From contig DATDPS010000144.1 in the NCBI GenBank assembly GCA_035292625.1, positions 1 to 11,364 on the forward strand: DNA of 11,364 nucleotides, in the 5' to 3' direction. The DNA is from SHZL01 sp035292625 (GTDB lineage: Bacteria; Pseudomonadota; Gammaproteobacteria; Xanthomonadales; SZUA-36). A model generated the notes under the pieces. It worked only from the letters and a program-made list of their open reading frames with translations, was not told the DNA's origin and ran no database searches. Of the stretch, positions 5,618 to 11,364 are shown piece by piece (the stretch's first letter is position 1; each line of letters opens with the position of its first letter). Position numbers and translations under genes: made by a program.

Positions 5618-7360
5618 ATGCCCGAGCCCCAAGCACAGGTTTATGAGTTCGGAACGTTTCGCGTGGACACGGGCAAGCGCCTGCTGTTCAGCCGCGGAGG
5701 TCAAGCCTTGCCTTTGACTCCAAAGGCCTTTGACACCCTGCTGTACATGCTGGAACACCGGGAACGGGTGTTAAAAAAAGAAGAGTTGATGAAAGCGATC
5801 TGGCCGGAAAGGGTCGTCGAAGAAAACAACCTGAACCAGAACATCTCTCTGCTGCGGCGTGTATTGGGAGAGAGCAAGAGCGAACACCAGTACATCGTGA
5901 CCGTACCGGGGCGGGGTTATCGTTTCGTCGCCGAAGTGCAGACGCGCTCAACCCCACCGGAAAAGCCCGCTCCTACCGTCCCTGCCATCGCAGTTCTGCC
6001 GTTTCAGCCCCTGGTGGCCGAACACCGCGACCTCGCCCTGGAACTGGGCATGGCCGACACCCTGATTGCCCGCCTGAGCGGCATTCGACAGATAATCGTG
6101 CGCCCCATCGGCTCGGTGCGAAAATACGCAGATGTGGATCAGGACCCCTTGCTTGCGGGGCGTGAGCTGGGCGTCGAATCGGTACTGGAAGGCAGCATTC
6201 AGCGATGGGGCGATTCCATCCGGGTGACGGTACGGTTGATGGCGGTATCAACGGGAGCTGCGATGTGGACTGGCACTTTTGATGAGAAATTCTCGGATAT
6301 TTTTGCCGTGCAGGACGCGATTGCCGAGCGGGTAGCCGCTGCCCTCGCCGCTCAACTAGGCTATGAAGAAAAGCAGCGCCTGGGCCGCCGCCATACGGTA
6401 AGCGCCGAAGTCTACGAACTGTACCTGAAGGGCCGCTTCCACCTGGTTCGATTGACGCCGCCGGAAATGCAGACCGCCATTGGCTACTTTCAGCGGGCCA
6501 TTGCCCTGGACCCCTCTTACGCCCAGGCCTACCTTGGGCTGGCGAATGCCCTGTTCCGTCTACCACTGGCAGCTGAGCTGCGTCCCATCAAGCATTACCC
6601 GAAAGCAAAAGAGGCGGCGCAGAAGGCCCTGGATATTGATGGCACGCTGGCCGAGGGTCATGCGATCCTGGGTTTGATCATGTTCTGGTACGAATGGAAT
6701 TGGAGCGTTTCGGAGAGTCATTTCAAGCAAGCCCTGGCGCGCGACCCCAACGACGCGGAAAGTCACCTGGGCTACGCGCATTTGCTCTCCAACACCGGCC
6801 GACACCTGGAGGCTCTGGCAGAAGTGAAACGAGCCCGGGAACTCAACCCGCTTTACTTGGTGGCCAATGCGCTCGAAAGTCAGTTCCTTCTTCACGCCGG
6901 GCGACCCGATGAAGCCCTGGCCAAATTGAATCAAACCGTGGCCCTGGACGCTCTCTTCTGGCTCACCCATTTGTACTATTCAAGCGTTTATCTTGAAAGC
7001 GGTCGGTTTGCCGAAGCGGTCGCTGCGGCGAACGAGGCACAAAGGCTTTCCGGCGGCAGTGCACACGCCATGGCCGCCGGGGCCTGCGCCCTGATCAAGC
7101 TGGGCAGGAGAAAGGAAGCAAGGACGGTATTGGACGAGTTACTAAAGCTGTCAAGCCAGAAATATGTCCCACCCTATGCTCTCGCGCTCGTTTACAACGC
7201 CCTGGATGAACCCGAGCAGGCATACGCCTGGCTGGCGCGCGGGATCGACGAGAAAGACCCGAGGGTGACTTTTGTGAAGGTCGAACCCAAGTGGAACAAT
7301 CTTCGCGCCACCCCGGAATTCATCGACATCATGCGCCGGGTTGGGTTTTCTGATGCATAG
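5618..7360 (+). CDS. Winged-helix transcriptional regulator with TolB-like domain and TPRs (CadC/OmpR-type DNA-binding)
   Basis: A probable local regulator. Residues about 9-107 are an OmpR/CadC-type winged helix: LTPKAFDTLLYML (33-45), the recognition-helix region NNLNQNISLLRRVLG (70-84) and the wing hairpin VTVPGRGYRFV (94-104). Residues about 121-248 match the TolB-N/FlgO-like domain often found in such proteins (AIAVLPF, GMADTLIARLSGI, GVESVLEGSIQ, MWTGTFDEKFSDIFAVQDAIAERV). From about 265 to 570 come TPR-type helical repeats (YFQRAIALDPSYAQAYLGLA, HFKQALARDPNDAESHLGYAHLL). CadC has a membrane segment after the winged helix; none is seen here, so this one looks cytosolic. I chose ATG 5618 (580 aa) because in the decayed copy this codon is still a start (GTG) while the codon matching ATG 5597 is CTG. 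ATG 5597 (587 aa) remains possible; neither has a strong Shine-Dalgarno. The transporter gene follows after 29 nt. Confidence 0.92.
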   Translation: MPEPQAQVYEFGTFRVDTGKRLLFSRGGQALPLTPKAFDTLLYMLEHRERVLKKEELMKAIWPERVVEENNLNQNISLLRRVLGESKSEHQYIVTVPGRGYRFVAEVQTRSTPPEKPAPTVPAIAVLPFQPLVAEHRDLALELGMADTLIARLSGIRQIIVRPIGSVRKYADVDQDPLLAGRELGVESVLEGSIQRWGDSIRVTVRLMAVSTGAAMWTGTFDEKFSDIFAVQDAIAERVAAALAAQLGYEEKQRLGRRHTVSAEVYELYLKGRFHLVRLTPPEMQTAIGYFQRAIALDPSYAQAYLGLANALFRLPLAAELRPIKHYPKAKEAAQKALDIDGTLAEGHAILGLIMFWYEWNWSVSESHFKQALARDPNDAESHLGYAHLLSNTGRHLEALAEVKRARELNPLYLVANALESQFLLHAGRPDEALAKLNQTVALDALFWLTHLYYSSVYLESGRFAEAVAAANEAQRLSGGSAHAMAAGACALIKLGRRKEARTVLDELLKLSSQKYVPPYALALVYNALDEPEQAYAWLARGIDEKDPRVTFVKVEPKWNNLRATPEFIDIMRRVGFSDA

Positions 7361-7389
7361 CCAGCCAGCCCTGAGGAAAGTTCTTCCAG

Positions 7390-8274
7390 ATGATTGAATC
7401 GATCTTCAGGGTTTTCGTGCCCATTGCGCTGACGCTGCTGATGTTCGGTCTGGGCTTGCAACTGGTCGGTGGCGATTTCTTGCGATTGGCTCGTTATCCC
7501 AAAGCCGTGTTGGCTGGACTGTTGGGTCAGATTGTCTTGTTGCCAGCAATAGCCTATTTGCTGGTCAATTTTCTGTCATTGCCGTTGGCGATCTCCGCCG
7601 GAATCGTCATCCTGGCGGCTTGCCCCGGCGGAGTTGCTTCCAGCTCGATCTGCTTCCTGGCGCGCGCAGATGTTGCCCTGTCGGTGACACTCACGGCCCT
7701 ATCCACCGTACTCGCGCCGGTGTTCGCGCCCATCATCGTCGGGTTGGGACTGGATATCATCCAGCTGGGTACGCCGGAAGTCAGCCGCATGGATGTCATT
7801 GCGCTGCCGCTGGTGGCCACTTTCGGGCAGCTTTTACTGGTGATGGTGCTGCCCTTGTCAGTCGGCATGATCGTCCGGAGATATACCGAGCGCCTGGCGC
7901 TGCGCTCTGACCGCTGGGTCCGGATCGGCAACGTGATCGTGCTATTGGTCCTTCTGCTCGGTGCCTTTGCAGTGGGATTCGATTTCTTGCTAAAGAATTT
8001 CCAGGTCCTTGGCCCGGTGTTGCTGGCACTCAACCTGGCTTCCATGCTGGGTGGGTACCTGCTGGCAAGAGCATTTGGGCTGGCCGCAATCCAACGCCAG
8101 ACCATCGCCATCGAACTCAGCATTCATAACGTGGGACTGGGCCTGTTGATCGCACTGAACCTGTTGCAACAACCGGAGTGGATAGTCGCACCCAGCGTCT
8201 ATAGCATTGTGATGATGTTGACCGCTTTTGCATTGATCACAGGGCTGAGGCTGCAACGCAGCAACTCCGCATGA
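7390..8274 (+). CDS. Bile acid:sodium symporter (BASS/SBF) family inner-membrane transporter
   Basis: A 294-aa integral inner-membrane protein with 8-10 hydrophobic segments and short loops throughout, the size of bacterial BASS transporters. Family motifs are AACPGGVASSSI (76-87), matching the CPGG.ASN crossover region, and IELSIHNVGLGLLIA (241-255), matching the E-x-G-x-Q-N crossover helix. Members usually move organic anions (bile acids, pantoate, pyruvate and others) with sodium. Here the Asn after ASS and the Gln four residues after the Glu, both sodium ligands in structurally studied bacterial ASBT homologues, are Ser85 and His246; Glu242 and Asn247 are kept. AGGA (7374-7377) lies 12 nt before the start. 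The stop codon overlaps the start of the receptor gene (ATGA), so the two are probably translationally coupled. The substrate cannot be read from the sequence. Confidence 0.9.
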   Translation: MIESIFRVFVPIALTLLMFGLGLQLVGGDFLRLARYPKAVLAGLLGQIVLLPAIAYLLVNFLSLPLAISAGIVILAACPGGVASSSICFLARADVALSVTLTALSTVLAPVFAPIIVGLGLDIIQLGTPEVSRMDVIALPLVATFGQLLLVMVLPLSVGMIVRRYTERLALRSDRWVRIGNVIVLLVLLLGAFAVGFDFLLKNFQVLGPVLLALNLASMLGGYLLARAFGLAAIQRQTIAIELSIHNVGLGLLIALNLLQQPEWIVAPSVYSIVMMLTAFALITGLRLQRSNSA

Positions 8275-10370
8275 CAATTCGTTCCGGATGGCTACTGAGT
8301 CTGTCCGCGGTGGGTATTTTGATTTCAACAACGGCGCTTTCCCAGGCGCCACTGGAATCAAAAGCCCCCGGGGATACGCTGGACGAGATTATCGTCACGG
8401 CGCGGAAAGTCGAAGAGAGTCTTCAAGACGTTCCCATGAGCGTGCAGGTTCTGTCAGCAGATTTTCTCGATGAAGTGGATGTAACCCGCTTGCATGAGCT
8501 GCAGTTCAATATTCCCGGCCTGGTGGTAAATAGCCTCGGCCTGTTTGGCGCCGGCTTCGCGCTGCGTGGCGTCGGCGACCAGTTAGGCACCAGCCTGTCG
8601 ATCGCGACGCATCTGGATGGCGTCTATTTGGGCCGGTCCAATTTGGCGATCGTTCGCATGTTTGACCTGGACCGTATCGAAGTGCTCAAGGGCCCTCAGG
8701 GCACGCTGTACGGGCGGAATTCGACGGGCGGGTCAATTAATTTCATCACCCGGGCACCGCAGGAAGAATTCGATACTGAAATTGAAGCGTCCTACGGCAG
8801 TTACGACACGGTCCGCGCGCAGGGTCACGTCAATGTACCCTTCGAAGAAGCCGCCTTTCGCCTGGCCTTTATTGGTTCGGAGGGGGACGGGTACATTCAA
8901 AATTCCATTGATGACAGGGCATTTGGTGAGAGCGATTTCTGGGGGCTCAGAGCCTCTTTACGGGTAAACGCGACCGATAAGCTGCTCATTGACTTCATGG
9001 CCCAGCATGTCACGGATGATGGCGCGAGCGGCGAGCTATGGTTGCCACCACCTGAGTTTCTCCTTGATCCGGACGATATCCGGCTTACCACGGTGACCTT
9101 GGAGAATCCCTACCTCATAACCAAAAGCGACAATGCCAGCATCGACGTCGAGTACGACTATGGATTTGCGATGTTGCACTCCATTACAGGCTATGCGAAG
9201 AGTGACGTGCGTGACCTTGACGACTGTGCCGGGGATCCCAGGCTCAAAGGTTGCGTCAGAAGCGGCGACCCCGTGAAATTCGATCAATGGAGCCAGGAAA
9301 TCCGGCTGGTCTCGCAGAGGAACGCTACCGTCGATTGGTTGGTAGGCGCTTACTATTTGAATGGGGACGGGTCGACCAGGTTTTACAACCTCATCCCTTT
9401 GCAGAACCCGCAGCCGCGGAACGACTACTTGGCTACCTCGCAAGAAACTGCCTATGCACTGTTTGGCCAGGCAACGCTAGAACTGGCTGCGAAATGGAGC
9501 ATGACCGGCGGATTGCGCCTGAGCCATGAGGACAATCGCGTGTCGAGCATTGGGACGGGACTACAAGATAGCCCAACATTAGCGACCGCTGAGAACGACG
9601 AGGATAACGTGTCCTGGCGATTGGACCTGGAGTATGCCGCGACCGAAAACCTGCTCGTCTATGCCGGTGTTTCCACCGGATTCAAAAGTGGTGGTGTGAC
9701 GACTACGCGTTTACCCAGTGGCGAGTTTGATGATTTTGACTCCGAAAACCTGACAGCGTTTGAAGTGGGCGCCAATTCACGGTGGCTGGACCAGCGACTG
9801 ACCCTCAATGGCGCGGCGTTTTACTACGACTTCCGCGATATGCAGATCAGCTCGGTTTTCATTTATCAAAGTGCCGTGATTTCCGATATAGAAAACTCAG
9901 CACAGGCCGAAATTTATGGCCTGGACATCACTGGAAATTTTCAAATCAATGACCGGTTAACCCTGTCTGCTGGTGTGGTCTGGATGCCAAAACGGGAGTT
10001 TGTCGAGTTCGTAAGCGAATGGACCGGCGACAAGCTCTCCGGTAACACCATCAGCCGCGCACCGGAATGGAGTGCAACCTCAGCGATCAACTACGAACAT
10101 CCCTTAGGACACCTGGGTGATCTTTCCGTGCGCCTGGAATACAACTACCGCAGCGATTTCTATTTCACCAAGGAAAACGATCCGCTGCTGGCACAAGACA
10201 GTTTTGGTCTGCTGAATATTTTCCTGACCTTCGAACCAAGGGACACGAAGTGGCATGTTTTTGCATCGGGCCGTAATCTGACCAACGCGGACTATTACAA
10301 TCACATTTTGCTCCAGTCCAGCCCAGGGTATCCGGCAACCTATGAAGTCGGTATTGCAATTAATTTTTGA
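8271..10370 (+). CDS. TonB-dependent outer-membrane receptor
   Basis: A 699-aa receptor expected to take up a bulky solute across the outer membrane with energy from TonB-ExbB-ExbD. The signal peptide covers residues 1 to about 25. A TonB-box-like segment TLDEIIVTA (36-44) is followed by a plug domain (about 48-163) with DVPMSVQVLS, the classic RIEVLKGPQGTLYGRNSTGG (135-154) and INFITRAP. The rest is a beta-barrel with alternating aromatic strands, for example DLEYAATENLLVYAGVSTGF, and ends in a terminal Phe (YEVGIAINF), as needed for BAM-mediated insertion. Length and plug resemble the large group of gammaproteobacterial receptors with the EIIVTARK....QDVP start. It lacks an N-terminal signalling domain, so it is not a FecA-type transducer. 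ATG 8271 overlaps the transporter stop by 4 nt. The ligand is unknown; pairing with a BASS transporter suggests an organic anion rather than iron, which is inference. Confidence 0.95.
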   Translation: MTIRSGWLLSLSAVGILISTTALSQAPLESKAPGDTLDEIIVTARKVEESLQDVPMSVQVLSADFLDEVDVTRLHELQFNIPGLVVNSLGLFGAGFALRGVGDQLGTSLSIATHLDGVYLGRSNLAIVRMFDLDRIEVLKGPQGTLYGRNSTGGSINFITRAPQEEFDTEIEASYGSYDTVRAQGHVNVPFEEAAFRLAFIGSEGDGYIQNSIDDRAFGESDFWGLRASLRVNATDKLLIDFMAQHVTDDGASGELWLPPPEFLLDPDDIRLTTVTLENPYLITKSDNASIDVEYDYGFAMLHSITGYAKSDVRDLDDCAGDPRLKGCVRSGDPVKFDQWSQEIRLVSQRNATVDWLVGAYYLNGDGSTRFYNLIPLQNPQPRNDYLATSQETAYALFGQATLELAAKWSMTGGLRLSHEDNRVSSIGTGLQDSPTLATAENDEDNVSWRLDLEYAATENLLVYAGVSTGFKSGGVTTTRLPSGEFDDFDSENLTAFEVGANSRWLDQRLTLNGAAFYYDFRDMQISSVFIYQSAVISDIENSAQAEIYGLDITGNFQINDRLTLSAGVVWMPKREFVEFVSEWTGDKLSGNTISRAPEWSATSAINYEHPLGHLGDLSVRLEYNYRSDFYFTKENDPLLAQDSFGLLNIFLTFEPRDTKWHVFASGRNLTNADYYNHILLQSSPGYPATYEVGIAINF

Positions 10371-11364
10371 GTTTCAGGTACCGGTTCTGGGAATCGGTGA
10401 GCACAGTCCATTCCGGCTGGCGCGGTTGGCATTGCTGACCTTGATCAGCATGACCGCGCCGCAACTGTGTGCGTCAGAGCAATCGGACTCGGGCGACGTG
10501 GTCCTCGTCAGCACGGCCGCAGAACTCGTGGCCGCACTGGAGCCGCAGAGTGCCGTTCTGCACATTCGGGTACGGCGCGGCGACTACGCCGTCGATCGTC
10601 CGTTGACGGTGCCGGACGGCGCGATCCTCGAGGGCGAGGGCATCATGCGCGTGGACAATGGATTGCCTGTGGGATTCGAGCCCGGCACCATGACCACGAT
10701 TCGCGTGACAGCGGGTTTCGAGGGCGACCTGCTGACGCTGGGCAATGGCGTGGTCCTCCGCGGCCTCCGCCTTGAGGATCTGAAGACCAAACCTGGCAGC
10801 GAACCGCAACGTTCGGGCAACGTGATCGTCGTGGGATCGCGAGCGGCCGGCGATACCGTCTCTGCACAAATTGCCGACTGCGAAATCGTCAGCCCCAACC
10901 AGCCAGGAGTTGGGACGGAAGGTCCGACCGGTCACGCGCTCGTGGTATTGACCAGGAACCCGGGGCGGCACCAAACTCCTCCCCCGCACGTTGGTGCAAC
11001 CATCAACGCCCGCCTGGAGCGATCGGTCGTGCGCGCGAATGGCAGCGCCCTGTTCGCGATCAATTTCGCGGCCGATGGCGCCCTGACCATTGCCCTGGAC
11101 GGCAACCGGCTCGAAGGTATTCTGAGCGCCGCGGGCGGTGCGAGCCGCCCGGACGAGGTGTCCGGCGCCTCCGTGACTGTCGAGTCGCGGGACAACCTCT
11201 ACGCGCTGCGTCCCGGAGGGCAGGACGCTTTCGGTTGGCGGGTGATCGGCGGTAGCAGTTCGCATCTCGCGGACCTCGGCGCCCCCGGGGCCAACCACAA
11301 CCTGGTCCGGATCAAGTCTGTCAACGACCGTATCGAAGGCTTCAAGATCGGCATCCTGGCGGCC
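10342..11364 (+). CDS. Exported beta-helix (pectin-lyase-like) protein, 5' part
   Basis: This reading frame is open for 341 codons to the window edge with no stop, so the gene is partial. The N-terminus has a likely export signal (FRLARLALLTLISMTAPQLCA, about 24-44). Residues about 74-102 read IRVRRGDYAVDRPLTVPDGA then ILEGEG, the usual first turns of a right-handed parallel beta-helix (pectate-lyase-like fold). Repeating short strands follow (GVVLRGLRLEDL, AQIADCEIV, INARLERSVVRANGS, LTIALDGNRLEGIL, VTVESRDNLYAL). No catalytic residues can be assigned. ATG 10342 lies inside the receptor gene (29-nt overlap, other frame) and has only a weak AGGG upstream; the later in-frame TTG 10426 and ATG 10450 would damage the signal sequence. 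The stretch looks richer in G+C than its neighbours. It probably belongs to the same operon. An antisense frame of 274 codons at 10474-11298 is a shadow of this gene. Confidence 0.72.
   Translation, partial: MKSVLQLIFEFQVPVLGIGEHSPFRLARLALLTLISMTAPQLCASEQSDSGDVVLVSTAAELVAALEPQSAVLHIRVRRGDYAVDRPLTVPDGAILEGEGIMRVDNGLPVGFEPGTMTTIRVTAGFEGDLLTLGNGVVLRGLRLEDLKTKPGSEPQRSGNVIVVGSRAAGDTVSAQIADCEIVSPNQPGVGTEGPTGHALVVLTRNPGRHQTPPPHVGATINARLERSVVRANGSALFAINFAADGALTIALDGNRLEGILSAAGGASRPDEVSGASVTVESRDNLYALRPGGQDAFGWRVIGGSSSHLADLGAPGANHNLVRIKSVNDRIEGFKIGILAA

Noticed and set aside
5474..5758. N-terminal extension of the 187-aa secreted protein
   Set aside because: The extension is the reverse complement of the regulator gene and its leader. 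A strong AAGGAG and a signal peptide mark the start at 5473.
7554..8123. 189-codon minus-strand frame inside the transporter gene
   Set aside because: It is antisense to a clear membrane transporter; its Ser/Thr/Arg-rich composition is typical of a shadow frame.
10474..11298. 274-codon minus-strand open frame
   Set aside because: It is antisense to the open, beta-helix-coding plus frame, which has a signal sequence, family-like repeats and no stop to the window edge. The minus product is low-complexity with no recognisable domain.

Overview
The window looks like an accessory region from a mid- to high-GC Gram-negative bacterium, most likely a gammaproteobacterium. The evidence is a TonB-dependent outer-membrane receptor, a Sec-exported protein on almost every minus-strand gene, a CadC/OmpR-type winged-helix regulator fused to a TolB-like domain and TPRs, and secreted proteins with a C-terminal domain familiar from Xanthomonadales and related gammaproteobacteria. 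The taxonomic placement is inference. No tRNA, rRNA, CRISPR array, transposase or integrase was found.

Left half (about 34-5473, minus strand): five intact genes for small or medium secreted proteins. From the divergent promoter region outwards these are a 187-aa protein (4910-5473), a 167-aa protein with a 'GTW' lipocalin-like pattern (4283-4786), a tandem pair of paralogues of 464 and 416 aa (2571-3965 and 1300-2550, separated by 20 nt), and a 369-aa protein (77-1186) that ends at a good intrinsic terminator. The 369-, 416- and 464-aa proteins share a C-terminal domain of about 140 residues.

The gaps between these genes hold decayed genes. There is an in-frame C-terminal fragment of a GTW-family paralogue right after the 416-aa gene (1204-1299). 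A 5' vestige of a paralogue of the 369-aa gene lies in front of the GTW gene (4787-4890). At 4027-4156 there is an internally deleted copy of the start of the regulator gene. A near-perfect 58-nt palindrome (4175-4232) follows. Together they suggest repeated duplication, recombination and decay within one family cluster.

Right half (5618-11364, plus strand): a cytosolic winged-helix/TolB-like/TPR regulator is followed after 29 nt by a bile acid:sodium symporter (BASS) family transporter, whose stop codon overlaps the start of a TonB-dependent receptor (ATGA). The receptor's 3' end overlaps the start of an exported beta-helix-like protein that runs off the window. This reads as one transcription unit. 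The receptor could bring a solute across the outer membrane and the BASS protein could carry it across the inner membrane, under a local regulator. The solute cannot be read from sequence; an organic anion such as a steroid or bile acid is only a guess from the transporter family.

A set of three 10-bp phased direct repeats lies just before the regulator start and is retained in the decayed copy upstream of the 464/416-aa operon. If it is the regulator's operator, it would link the import operon to the secreted-protein cluster.
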